NCBI RefSeq assembly: GCF_905475395.1
Contig: NC_058341.1
Span: forward strand, 60,271,501-60,335,500
Reading direction: 5' to 3'
Origin: Chrysoperla carnea
Taxonomy: Eukaryota; Arthropoda; Insecta; Neuroptera; Chrysopidae
Length of the DNA stretch: 64,000 nt
The notes below the pieces were generated by a model, which saw only the letters and a program-made list of their open reading frames with translations, did no database searches and had not been told where the DNA came from. Both the position numbers and the translations under genes were made by a program. Within the stretch, counting starts at the first letter, position 1. The number at the start of each line of letters is the position of its first letter. Shown in pieces: positions 1 to 10,421 of this stretch.

Positions 1-335
1 TCGTTTAAAAATTATTACTAAAATCATTACAAAATAACAGTCTTTATTTATAATACAATGATGAATCCTTTTGTGATTTTCACCACTTTCGGATCCTAAA
101 TTTGTATACAAAATCAACAAATGAAAAATGAATAATTCTACGAACCCATAACAAGTTTATTTTTTTCATACAACAGCATGCAAATTTTAGGAAAATTAAT
201 AAGGAAACATATTAAAAAATAATAAAACTGCAGTAAAGAAATTTTTTTCATATAGATTCCCATCGCTTCAAACCACATTTTTCCTTGACTTTCGTTAAGG
301 GAACTGCAAGTTGCTCCTCAAAGAGGATATCTTAA
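1..335. other. AT-rich intergenic stretch, nothing recognised
   Basis: Low-complexity AT-rich sequence with no open frame or repeat I can name. It leads into the truncated LINE that follows. Confidence 0.4.
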
Positions 336-809
336 AAAGGGCCAATCTTAGATGAAGGGAGGAACGTACTTGTGGAACTACAAGACAGATATAGTCTGAG
401 TACAATTGCAGGCGTTTCGAAGATCTTATATTACTTCAAAGGGCCTCTGTTCGCAAAGTTATTGCGGCTATTACATGAGACTGGTTGGGCGACATGCATG
501 GGCCTGGCAGTGTATCACGACTACTGCAGGAGCTGTCACAGTGGTGAGGAGGAGGAGACAATGTCTCATCTTCTCTGTCACTGCCCAGCTCTTGTCATGA
601 GGAGATGGACTTACTTGAGCCAGCCTCTCTTTGACGACCTCTCCGACCTGAAGTCCATCGACGTCAAAGCTCTCCTGCTGTTTTTAAACAGCTCCAAATG
701 GTTCATGGAGTAGTGGCCGGGGATGGGCCAACCCTTTGTCGGTATCACAACGGACCCTATGGTCTAAGTGTGTCTCACCATAGGACAGCTACTCTAATCT
801 AACCTAACC
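336..809 (+). mobile_element. 5'-truncated non-LTR retrotransposon (LINE), 3' end
   Basis: An open frame from about 336 to the stop at 711-713 encodes the C-terminal end of a LINE ORF2 protein. It has a Cys/His cluster of the type seen after the RT/RNase H region (CRSC..., then HLLCHC) and ends SSKWFME. About 95 bases of 3' UTR follow, finishing with short TAACC repeats (ctaatctaacctaacc, near 793-808), a tail style common in insect Jockey/I-like LINEs. The frame has an in-frame stop at 333-335 and no upstream RT domain, so this is a dead 5'-truncated copy. The exact clade is not certain. Confidence 0.75.
372..713 (+). pseudogene. LINE ORF2 C-terminal fragment
   Basis: About 113 codons are open in this piece. 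Seen directly: a Cys/His-rich segment with an acidic EEEE run between the Cys pair and the His, then CPAL and a hydrophobic end at SSKWF. This arrangement is typical of the last part of insect LINE reverse-transcriptase proteins. There is no start context, promoter or RT core, so it should not be annotated as a host gene. Confidence 0.75.
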
Positions 810-1244
810 TTCATTAAGGGTAACGAAAATTTAATGCCTACAGATAAATTATTGGAAGTCTTATTTTCACAAGTACAATATAAAAATTCCTAAAATATAA
901 AAATTATTGGAATTTACCTATTCTGCTAAAAAATAAGTTTTTCAATAAAAATTATACATGAGATTATTAAAACATAAAAAAATTAGGTATCAATAGTGAA
1001 AAGTTGAAAAATTATACGTAGATTTTGAGCCGATGAATCTGAACCTGCCTTAGGGTTTCGCTAGGGCACGCCCTTTATCTAGATGGTAATCCGATGAAAT
1101 TATACCATGTGATCTTTGACGCTAAAAGTTAGCGTCAGACATCACCATGAAATCGCACTCGAATCACACTCACTATATGTAAATACATATTTTATTTTGA
1201 AGATTTTATATTTTTTAGTATGTTCATCATTGCTATATTGACTA

Positions 1245-1570
1245 TGTCTTATCGAACAGGGCAATAAGTATCTAAGCTGTTCGCAGGTTTTACAGGAATC
1301 GTTCAATGGGTTATTTGCGGAGTGCTATTAAACTAGAGAGTGGAAATTGAAGATAGGGATGCAAAAGAACAAAAGGGATGTTTTTTCATCCCTATCTTCA
1401 ATTTCCACTTTCTAATTTAATAGCACTCCGCGCTTTTTTCATCTTTAATAATTTATTAAACGATTCCTACAATAAAAACCTGTAAACGTCTTAGTTTCTT
1501 TCTATAGTACATAACTAATGTACTTAGACTATTAACTAAAAATTTTAAAACTGTTCTTCGATAGAAAGTA
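1245..1570. repeat. Fold-back element (nested inverted repeat)
   Basis: The core arms, 1318-1361 and 1389-1431, pair over about 43 bases (gagtgctattaaact... with its reverse complement). Outer segments also pair: ctaagctgttcgcaggtttt near 1273 with the complement near 1495, and cttatcgaacag near 1248 with ctgttcttcgatag near 1552. This looks like a decayed palindromic MITE. Boundaries are approximate. Confidence 0.6.
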
Positions 1571-2033
1571 AACTTGTTATGGCTCTTCGACTAATAAAAT
1601 AATAAATGGTTATTGAAATATATATAGATTATAAAAAATAAAAATTTATACAGTTTTGTTTTAAAGTAACAATTTAATATTTTACATAAATAAATAGACA
1701 AGGAGAGCGTAATTGTTTCGAAAATTTTTTTTTGTGATATAAGTTCATAAATTGGTTGCTGTATTATCCGTGATTCATTAAGTTGCTAGCAGGTTCGAAT
1801 CTAGAACTAAATGTTGAAGGCAGCTCGCCTTGGAGAGGCCCTGTATCAAAATTAGTTGGGGGCCCAAATTAAGAATAAAGATTTCTCACGAATGAAACTA
1901 AAATGCTTGCATTAAATTAAATTAAATATTTATTGGTTATAAGTTATCACTTTCTCCTAGACATTGAGCTAGCCAAACAATTCAAATTAAATATATACTT
2001 TGTTTTTAATCTTTTTTTCGGCAAATTGATTTA

Positions 2034-2345
2034 TTAAATCATAGCTGAAGATGATTTCAGTTTTTCTAAAATTTCTCCCTCTATAGACAATAGTGAAAAG
2101 TCTGATAGATAGCCTTTCCTGTCCCATCGAAGTCCTAAAGTAATTTTTATCAGTTTTAATTTTAAAAAACTTTTGTCAGCTGTTGCGGTTGTATATGGAA
2201 GGTTCAAGAATAGAAAGCATGTTGTTATTACCTCCGGAAAACCAGATGCATGGCTATTGAATTTTATCAGCAATAATTCCATGACTTCTTTAATGGAATG
2301 CATTTTTTGAATTTCAGATTTTAAGCATGTTTTCAGAGCACACAC
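2034..2345 (-). pseudogene. hAT-family transposase C-terminal (dimerisation domain) fossil
   Basis: The minus-strand frame contains FPEVITTCFLFLNLPYTTAT, then ADKSFLKLKLIK and LLSIEGEILEKL. These match the order and spacing of the hAT C-terminal dimerisation region (P-x-T-x-A-x-x-x-SFxKLKLIK, then xLSIExExLEKL) of ZMYM1-like hAT transposases. Only about 100 codons survive, with no zinc finger or catalytic core. The nearby gggggccc-containing sequence around 1859 and 2367 may be remains of the element ends. Confidence 0.75.
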
Positions 2346-3537
2346 GTTAGGGTTCTCTGTAGTCCGGGGGCCCTATATCATTTGGTTTAGATTAGTTATT
2401 TCTGTACCTATTGTATCACAAGATTTTCATAACAATCGCGTCCTCATTGCCTTGTTTAAAAAGATATTTTAAATAAATAAATAAATTATTGCTATATTTT
2501 TTACTAATTTGATTATAATTTCGTCTCTCAAAATATCAAATAAATTGAGGGCTATATAATATCATACTATATATAATTCGTTTTTTGATCGTAAATTATT
2601 TTTTTTACTTAAAATTTTAATCAATTCCTTAAATCAAATATTTAAAATGACTTTTGATTTACTATTCCAGGAAAATTATTTTTTTTGAAAATAATTTATA
2701 ACAATTAGCTTAATTGTTTCTTATCATACAAAATTCTCTAAAACGACAGCTTTAGAAGATAAGAGTGATATGATTAGGCTGAGTATAAATTAAAATTTTA
2801 TTCTTTACAGTTTTTGGATCCACTACCAGATAGTACATAATGAACACTTTGTATGACACGCCAAATAGTAGAAAATAAATTTTACTACGGTTTATTCTTT
2901 TACATTTTATATCTAAGTTTCTCGCATAAACGAATAGTGAGGTCCAAAACCCTCTTCGTGCGTTCGGACCTGAGATTAGTTATTTGAGTTCATGAATGAC
3001 AAAACTAGCAAAAAAATTTAAGAGGGTAAATTATATTAAATTTTATTTTCTAGAATTACTAGATTACAAACGATAATTACAGTTTATCTCGTTAATGGTA
3101 GATCTGATCTAAAGATTGCAAATAATTTTCTCTTTTAATTTATCGCCTATTTCACTCTAAACGTCAAATGAGGTAGTTTTGGCGTATCTCAAAATTCATG
3201 TTTGGCAGAAAAAAAAAACCATTATGCTCCTTTACCATTCATTATATGTTTTTTGTGGTTAGAAAGACATTGGTAATGTATGGGATTGCCAAGGGGCTTT
3301 AAGCCGGATAAGATCATTAGTAAACTTTTTTGGGTAAATTTTTCAAAAATAATTGATCGTGTTACATAAATAAACTTGTTATTTTAAAGAAAAAAAGGTT
3401 AAGACTACAAATTAACCGCAGTTGAAAGTTGCATATAATGGCTGCGTTTAGACGAATTGTCGATATATGAGGGGTCGTTACTAACTGAGCAATAACGAGC
3501 GCTCATATCAGCTGGACCCATTGACTTTATAGTTATA
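2346..3537. other. Intergenic, mostly unrecognised
   Basis: AT-rich sequence. Near 2390-2490 there is a LINE-like 3' tail (cttgtttaaaaagat followed by repeated ataaataa). Nothing else here can be supported. Confidence 0.35.
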
Positions 3538-3863
3538 CATAGACTAAGCATCACCTATCTTTCCGTACAGACTACAGTGAGAAGCGTGCTAAAACCTGAG
3601 GTAATTGCTTAGGTAAGCTAATGACATTTATCCAAAAAATACTTTTATCAAAAAAATATACATTGAATATAGGGATATTTATCAAAAAAACATACATTGA
3701 ATGGCAAATTTTCATATCACAAAATGTTTTACCTATAATATCGTGATTTCACTGAACTTTTTCACTTATCACTTTACATTTTTTTACGAATATACAATGG
3801 ATTTGACCTAAACAATTACCTCAGATGTTGGCACGCTTAAAATCGTTTGACACTCAGTCTATG
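3538..3863. mobile_element. MITE with TA flanks (Tc1/mariner-like)
   Basis: The 326-bp element starts CATAGACTAAG and ends with the reverse complement (CTCAGTCTATG). TA lies immediately outside both ends (3536-3537 and 3864-3865). An inner pair of arms is longer: aagcgtgctaaaacctgagg near 3583 pairs with the complement near 3812-3840. There is no coding capacity. TA flanks suggest Tc1/mariner mobilisation, but the inner palindrome is the stronger evidence. Confidence 0.65.
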
Positions 3864-4489
3864 TAATGTAATGTCAATTGCTGGATCATAACCAATTATA
3901 CTTACCAACGTATATCTACAAAATTTCAAACCGTTGCAAATTATTTTCAAATTTTTTATGGTTTTTACCTGGATCTTTAAAAATTTATTTAAAGCTATCT
4001 TAACAATTTTTAAGTTGTTTGTTTTATTTTCATTCCGTTTTCTTGATTCAAAGTTAGGCTTCAGCGTCCACATTTTCTAATAGGATAAGTATTTGCTATT
4101 TTATCAAATTTTAAAATCTTAGGCAAATAGCAGATTTTCAACTCTTAAAAATTTGCTATTTCATCAAATTTTAAATCGATTCACAAAACTGAATCGCAAT
4201 TTTATAATGAAAAGCCCTATTAATTAGTAATAGGTTTAATATGTTATTTTTTTCAATTCAAATTTGTTTAAAAAAACTTATTGTAAATCATATCTAATAG
4301 TGCAGTTAAGGATGTCACAAATAAAGGAAAATAAAAGAAACTGCTCGCATCTTGCTTAAACCTCATTGAATGTGTTTCTTAGGCGTCAAATATCAATGGT
4401 AAAGTAGTAGTTAGTTGTGCAAATGTTTCTATTTGTTGATAAACAATATGGTAACAAGTGAAATTTACAAAACTTAAAAAACTTCCGAA

Positions 4490-4795
4490 TAATTTTGCGG
4501 ATATGGAACCCTAAACTGGCATTTGAAACATATCTAAGAACACCCTTCATTAAATTGCCTTTTTCCTTAAAACCTTTCCCAAATTGAGCCGATTTGGAAG
4601 ATAACCGACAATTTTTTTCGGGTACGAAACCCTTAAATCGCAATTGAAACATAACTAAGATCATTTTCTATTAAATTACCTTTTAAACACAACCAAAAAA
4701 CTCAAAATCGGTTCATCCGTTTAGACGCTACGATTCACAGACAGGCAGACACATAGCGGTCAAACTTATCCTTTTTTTTTAGTTCGGGGGTTAAT
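4490..4795 (+). repeat. Dispersed repeat family A, copy 1 (LINE-like 3' end)
   Basis: The piece holds tcggttcatccgtttagacg, then a 'cacagacaggcagacacatagcgg' type segment and a ttttagttcggggg end. The same string occurs at about 29,810-30,150 (same strand) and 56,605-56,800 (opposite strand). Sequence of this type is very common in insect genomes as the 3' end of a non-LTR element. The family name is not assigned here. Confidence 0.6.
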
Positions 4796-4904
4796 TAAAT
4801 GATCAATGCAAAAGTTGTCTTAATAATTAATAAATAGGCAACTTGTAATACATAAATATTTGTGTTTGTCAAAAATCGAAAAACTGTTATACATGTATAA
4901 CTTA

Positions 4905-5335
4905 CTAGCTGTTACCCGCCCGCTTTGCTGGGCAACATCCCCACTTGCACCCCTCCCTCCACATTTCCTTGCGTTGGATAACAGTTTTGTAATGTACACG
5001 TCATGCTCTTTTATTTGATATCCCACTTAAGTATATTTGTAAATATTCGATAATTCCTTCCCACTTTCTCGCTACACCTTTCTACCCTCCGAAGGTTAAA
5101 AAAATTTCTAAATGTAATTTAAAACATTCTGACCAAGTTTTGAACTATTAAAAGCCATAATTGAAAAATATGAATATTTTATTCATGAACACCCCCGCAA
5201 CCCCCCTTGTGGGTGGAATTTCGTAAAATCCGTTCTTAGCTGACCTCTACTTGGCAAACGGAATATTCCTGCCAAATTTCAAGTCTCTAGGTCTTATAGT
5301 TCCAGAGATATCGTGATGAGTGACTATCTATATCT
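4905..5335. repeat. Dispersed repeat family H (LINE-tail-like), copy 1
   Basis: The left edge is ctagctgttacccgcccgct, then ggcaacatccccacttgcac. A related copy sits at 53,265-53,570. Similar cccgcccgct or gggcgggct ends occur near 16,265, 17,845 and 63,470. The right part (ccacaaatttcaagtctctagg-like text near 5270-5335) resembles degenerate LINE 3' UTR sequence. Confidence 0.5.
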
Positions 5336-5673
5336 ATAGAAAGTCTCCTATATATATACAAGATACATGATACAAGTTGCCTATTAATTATTATTTATGA
5401 GATTTTAGCAAATTGCGAGCGATTTCTTTCATTTTTCTTTATTAGCCGATTTTTGAAACATCTTTTACTGTTCTATAAGTTTTATTTTTTAATTTTAAAT
5501 GTTAATTTGACGGTTTTTTGTAGTTCGTTTACGAATTATCGAAGTGACATTATAAAAATGGATAATCATGTTTTAGCGAGAACTTAATTTTAAATAAAAA
5601 ATTTAATATATAGTCACATACTTTTATGAAGAAAATTTGATGAATCCGGTTTTTTGCTTAATAAATTATCGTT

Positions 5674-5679
5674 TTTATT
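5674..5679 (-). promoter_or_regulatory. Candidate poly(A) signal of the MCT gene
   Basis: AATAAA on the minus strand, about 225 bases downstream of the MCT stop codon. It is a plausible polyadenylation hexamer, but in DNA this AT-rich the match alone is weak evidence. Confidence 0.3.
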
Positions 5680-5903
5680 ACATTTTCTAATTAATTTTTA
5701 TAAAGCTTAATACCCTATTGAATTATAGTTAAATTACTATAGGATGTTTTATGTCAATCGTAATTCTTAAGACAAAACTATTGAACGTATTTTCTATTTC
5801 GAAGACATTGCATTTTTGAATTCCGAGTAGTATTTTCACGGAAGAAAACGGAATAAAGATTTATCCAAACGAACACGTAAAATCAAGTTAAAAAAAAACT
5901 AAT

Positions 5904-6751
5904 TTAAACCGAGGTAGTTATTTGTTCTATAACTTGTACATTACGTATAATTGGTCGTTTATAGTTAGCCCAATGATGATTATCCCAACGTGTTGCTAAA
6001 CCTTCCGGTACACTCTTTGAACTACGCAATTGTTGTGGCTTAAAATATTGGTTACAATTCATAAAATCAGCTTGATCTGTAATACAATGAACCGATGATT
6101 GTGGTATAACCATTGCTGGTCCATCAGGATAATTCATATGAGCGGCATACGATAAACTTTTATGTAAACCATCTCTATAGTGATACTGATTCGGTTCACG
6201 AATGATTTTAAATGAATGTCGATGATGTGGATTACGATTAATAAATGATGCATGATGATTATGATTATTATATTGATTCATAACACGCTCATAATGATTT
6301 GGTACAGTATTTATATTTGAATTAAAATGATTTGATGAATTATAACTATTTGTTGTATTATAACGATGATTATTAAATTGCGGTGATATTGGACATAAAC
6401 ATTCACTATTTATATTTGATGTAAATGAATTTGATGGTTCTGGTTTTTTGGCATAGCCTACAAAAAATAAAAGAACAGCACCGATCATTGTAAATACAAA
6501 ACTAAAATAATAACCAGCTTTTGGATTTGTTTGATTTATGTAACCAGTTATTGGTACACCTATTAATATTGGTATGGATTCAGCACCTTGTACAAAACCC
6601 CATGCTTTTGTAAAATGTCTGGCACGTACACGTTCTAATGTAAACATTTTTAATGAATACATAAAACCACCTAAACATATGCCGTAAAGGCATACGAATA
6701 ATACATAGCCATGATATCCTTGGACAGCGCTCAATGCTAATAATGAAACAC
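5904..6751 (-). CDS. MCT exon 6: last transmembrane segments and C-terminal tail
   Basis: The acceptor ATTTTCAG lies just above 6751, and the incoming G of exon 5 completes a Gly codon (phase 1). It encodes TM9-TM12 (VLFVCLYGICLGGFMYSL; AWGFVQGAESIPILIGVPIT; AGYYFSFVFTMIGAVLLFFV). The last helix is followed by about 150 residues rich in Asn, His and Ser, with runs such as NNHRYNTTNSYNSSNHFN and YNNHNHHASF. The protein ends ITTSV and the stop is TAA at 5904-5906. MCT cytoplasmic tails vary in length and composition. The Asn/His-rich stretches, coded by aat/cat-type repeats, look like expanded low-complexity sequence rather than a conserved domain. Confidence 0.9.
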
Positions 6752-6836
6752 CTGAAAATTAAAAAAATATATATTTAGGATGTCTTGGGATCTTACGCTA
6801 TTATTTTAAACAATATAATTAATTTGAAGTATTTAC
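6752..6836 (-). other. MCT intron 5
   Basis: An 85-base intron with donor GTAAATACTT and acceptor ATTTTCAG on the minus strand, phase 1. No other feature seen. Confidence 0.85.
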
Positions 6837-7011
6837 CAATTCCAACCATAGCAGCTTGACATAAGTACTGTCTACTAATTAAACATTGTGAACTAGGGCG
6901 TACTGTAACTAGCCCAAAACCAACGCAACCTAATGCGGTCGCAAAACCAAGGAATGTTTGTAAAATTACTAATGCACTATCTTCTAAGCCCTCATTGTAT
7001 CCTTGCAGTGC
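6837..7011 (-). CDS. MCT exon 5: TM8 region
   Basis: A 175-base exon between TTTTTTAG and GTAAAT. It reads ALQGYNEGLEDSALVILQTF and continues through LGFATALGCVGFGLVTVRPS to CQAAMVGIG. It starts in phase 0 after exon 4 and ends in phase 1 before exon 6, and both joins keep the frame open. The helix with small residues (GFATALGCVGFGLV) followed by VRPS fits the start of the C-terminal half of an MCT. Confidence 0.88.
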
Positions 7012-7169
7012 CTAAAAAAGGTACAAATTAATAATTATATAATATTGGAAATATTTAGTCAAGAGTTTGTTTCATTTATTATTTTAGAATTGGAGTTATT
7101 TGCATATCAATTTATTATTGAATTGAATGGTCCGATCGAAGGTTAAGCATATAAATAAATTATTATTAC
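7012..7169 (-). other. MCT intron 4
   Basis: A 158-base intron, donor GTAATAATAA, acceptor TTTTTTAG, phase 0. AT-rich with no other feature. Confidence 0.85.
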
Positions 7170-7453
7170 CAGATAGAATACAGGAGTATATAAACCTAAC
7201 GCAGCGGTTGCAGCTGCTGCAAGAAGCATACGTAAAGTTCCACTACGTAATGGTGAAAAATCAAATAATGGCGGTTTTTTTACACGTATATGTGTCTTCT
7301 TTTCTTTAACCTTCTTACGTTGATTTTTTAAATGCATTATTGCTCTACGTTGAGGATGATATAAGCTTGCTGGACGATATACAATTCCAAGAAAGAAACC
7401 AACGGTTAACAACCCTGTTACAGCTTGTAAACCAAGTCTCCAACCAAGTTTCC
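7170..7453 (-). CDS. MCT exon 4: TM6, basic central loop, TM7 (contains a frame break)
   Basis: It encodes TM6 (LLTVGFFLGIVY), a long basic cytoplasmic loop (RRAIMHLKNQRKKVKEKKTH, then IRVKKPPLFDF) and TM7 (MLLAAAATAALGLYTPVFYL), the normal central-loop position in MCTs. From the strong acceptor TTTTTAG above 7453 the first codons, in the phase set by exon 3, read GKLGW. This matches the conserved GWR that precedes TM6 in MCTs. An extra G in the GGG at 7440-7442 then shifts the frame away from the RLGLQAVTG that should follow. Downstream the frame is open to the donor and joins exon 5 correctly. A weaker acceptor ending at 7438 (exon start 7437) would restore the frame but delete KLGWR. Confidence 0.82.
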
Positions 7454-7889
7454 TAAAAATAAAAAATTGTTATTCTTATTATTAGCATTAACGCATATTA
7501 TATTATTTAATAATTTTTTGATTGCACGTACAAACTTCAATTTGACGAATATAAGGTGGTGTCGAATTATCGAATTTGTCGGACTATAGAGTACTTCCGC
7601 AATCCCCCTGTAGCCCGAAACTTTTTGGAAAAAAATACCTCGTAATCCGTCAAATTACATATCAAAGTGATAAGATTTCAATCATTTTCTAATTTCAGAC
7701 ACGAAGAATTCATATATTTATAATAAATCTGCATTGCCGTTATAATTATGGCAGATCACAAGGGGGCCCGATTACCGCGGGACTACTGTATTAGTTTTTT
7801 AAATTAAAAACAGAGAAATTTAATTTTGATTTGAAGGCATAACTTTGAGTTAACTTAGAGTAAAAAAAAAAAAAGAAAAACGAACAAAC
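7454..7889 (-). other. MCT intron 3
   Basis: A 436-base intron with the non-standard donor GTTTGTTCG and acceptor TTTTTAG, phase 2 at the donor. It contains a possible small repeat (tcgaattatcgaatttgtcgg near 7560, then a ccgattaccgcgggactac segment near 7768) that I cannot classify. Confidence 0.7.
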
Positions 7890-8223
7890 CCCACTGCTTC
7901 TTTGTAGAGCACAGAAAATAGTGCAACTCCAACTCCAGTACCAGCTTGTACAACCATCTCAACGAATTCACGTCTTCGTTTAAAGTAATGTGCAAGCACT
8001 AATCCAGATGTTTCACGTACCATTCCGGCGCCAGCGCCAAGGACAAACCCATAACTGAGTAATGCTTGATGATATTGTGTGGCAAATGATGTGAACAAGC
8101 ACGCCAACGCCATAATTAAACCGCCAAGTACGGCAGTTAATCGTGTTGATTTTCGCCGGCATACAGCTACTATAATTGGAGCTGATAGAAATGATACACA
8201 TAAACACATTGCTCCCATCCATG
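7890..8223 (-). CDS. MCT exon 3: TM2-TM5 with the basic TM4-TM5 motif
   Basis: A 334-base exon from GTTTCAG|CA to GTGGG|GTTTGT. It reads AWMGAMCLCVSFLSAPIIVA (TM2), then LTAVLGGLIMALACLFTSFA (TM3), YGFVLGAGAGMVRETSGLVL (TM4) and AHYFKRRREFVEMVVQAGTG with VGVALFSVLYKEAVG (TM5). The HYFxxRR...AGxGxG pattern is the second MCT family signature (YFxKRRxxAxGxAxAGxxxG). It has Glu312-Met-Val where many members have Ala-x-Gly, a mild departure. The phase 1 start joins exon 2 to give TA|W. The phase 2 end gives the Gly before GKLGW. Confidence 0.92.
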
Positions 8224-9135
8224 CTGAAACATTGTTTTTTTCCCAAGTATTATTTTTTAATAAAAAATACCTACTGAGAAAACTCTAGTCTTACTAGAAT
8301 CAAGCGTTAAATTGATGTTATATTAATAAATCTTTTGCTTGTGGATATAAAGTTTCAAATGCGAAAATGCACCTTGTCATATGTCGCTTGCAGGCATCGC
8401 TAGGAAGTTTACTACAAAATTTACAAATTAAAGAGGAGGACTGACGGCCTTGAAAAAAGGAGAAGGATGCAAACTTCAATGAATTTTACAAGATTCTGTT
8501 AAATTGCTTAAGGTTCATAAATTCTCCTGGAAACAACTTGGTCTGTCAAAGAATACATACACTTAAACTCGCTTTTACTAAGCTATGTTGGAATAGTAGA
8601 ATATATGCAAGGTGTCATAAAGTATAAAACGGCTGAAGAAGTCGAAAAACTTCTTCGACCGTTTCCATACTTGATAGACTATAGTGTATATGATTATAGC
8701 CAATTTCCGACTGCACAGTCTGAGGAAAATTCTTTGGCTTAAGGATCAAACTCCATAAGACGAACGCAACTCAGAACCCACGGTACACGACATAAAAAAA
8801 TTTATATGTTGATTTCGGGCTGAAAACTATGAGAATGAGAACGATGTAAAAGTTTTCATTTAACAAACAATGAATGCAATTACACCAACATCTCAACAAA
8901 AAACATCAGTTGAATAAATTTTATTATAAATTTGGAGAAAAATAAAAAATACCATATTAAATGATAAATGAATTTTACCCAAAGAGAGTTTGTAGAAAGT
9001 TTTGTTTAAAACATTCAAATTATATTAGAAGCATTTCATTTCTACATAACAAACAATTTGATGAAAAGTTTATATAATGTTCTAACTGAATGTTTATTTG
9101 AAGGAAATTGGATCGTCATATCAATTTTGTATAGA

Positions 9136-9378
9136 CTTGGGAAATATCTATACCGTGAGGGAATTTCGTCAAATAGTAATTCTTGGAAATAATACCCACA
9201 TTGATAATCGTAACAAAATATGAAAAAAATAGTCATGAGAATGGACATTAACCTGTTAAAATCGCAAAGGCAGTCCCGTCTTGGGAAATATCTACACCGT
9301 GAGGGAAATTCGTCAAATAGTAATTCTTGGAAATAATACCTACATTGATATCCGCAAACAAAATATGAAAAAAATTGT
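9136..9378 (+). repeat. Tandem duplication, two copies, period 144
   Basis: cttgggaaatatctataccg and its near copy cttgggaaatatctacaccg start at 9136 and 9280. The match continues for about 98 bases with a few substitutions. It is a simple segmental duplication inside intron 2. Confidence 0.85.
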
Positions 9379-9613
9379 TCTTATCAACTTGATAAATATT
9401 CAATCATTTACATACATATCACTGTTAATTAATAAAAGTCTCTCCGTGATAACTTAAACCAACATAAATTCACTACCTTTTTCGAAGAATCGTTTTGCAG
9501 TTGTTTTTTTTACCCAGAGAATTTTGCAAGGATTGAAATACTAATTATGTATGCGCCACTTGTTCAAATTTTTTTTTAGCGAATAGTGATATTGCATGAT
9601 TGCGATATACGTA

Positions 9614-10139
9614 CAGGGCCGGATTTAAAATTTTGCCGCCCTTGGGCAGTCGAATAAATGCCGCCCCATCACTGAAATTTCACTCAAAGTTATATAGATT
9701 TGATATCTTATTTAAAAAAAATTAAAATATTTAATGAATTGCAAATAATTTATTATGCTTATTATATACTCAATATAATGTAAGAAAATATGTTTTTGTT
9801 CTTAGAACTACAAATTTTGCACTAAGCTTGACTCATAATTATATAACAATAATTTTTTTCACAGACAAACACGTCTGACTTTTTGATTTGCAAATTGGTC
9901 GATTAAATCATCACAATTCAAACGTTGAAGTACGTCCGATTTGACAAATAATGTATAAGTTGAATTTGTTAAATTATCCCCTAAATAATAAATGATTAAT
10001 TGAAAGAATAAAAAATTCCTATAGAGAACTTTTGATGACTATAAAAGAAATTTTTTTCCACTTTTCAAATTTTGCCGCCCTAGAAAATTTGCCGCCCTGG
10101 GCACTAGCCCCGAAAGCCCCTAGTGTAAATCCACCACTG
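9614..10139. mobile_element. hAT-type MITE with exact 8-bp target duplication
   Basis: The 526-bp element begins CAGGGCCGGATTTA and ends TAAATCCACCACTG. The TIRs share the CAG start and GGATTTA core. It is flanked by a perfect 8-bp direct repeat, TATACGTA (9606-9613 and 10140-10147). CAG termini plus an 8-bp duplication are the hallmark of hAT insertion. Inner GCCGCCC motifs recur near both ends (9637, 9661, 10075, 10091). It has no transposase frame, so it is non-autonomous. The exact target duplication suggests a relatively young or well-preserved insertion. Confidence 0.92.
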
Positions 10140-10421
10140 TATACGTAGCGCCACGTTTTGAAGGTAGAATTTGCCCATTTACACCAACATAAAGCAAAAA
10201 GTAAAAGTAAAAATTTTCATTTTTTCACTTGGTTTTCGAGTAATTAGGTACAGTCTTTTTGTGATAGAATTTTGTATGATACCATTGAACCTTATAATAA
10301 ACTTTAAAAAACCCTAAAAAATTAATTTATCTTGAAAAAATCTAATTTCGAATTATTAACGAAATTATCCAATTTACACTTTAGATCAATAAATCAGGAA
10401 AATAAAACGTTTTTTTGCTTA

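Noticed and set aside
793-808. Telomeric TTAGG repeat
   Set aside because: Only about two CCTAA-like units, at the 3' end of a LINE, so they are the element's tail.
1780-1805. B-box-like aggttcgaatct as a tRNA or SINE
   Set aside because: No A box at the right spacing and no foldable cloverleaf.
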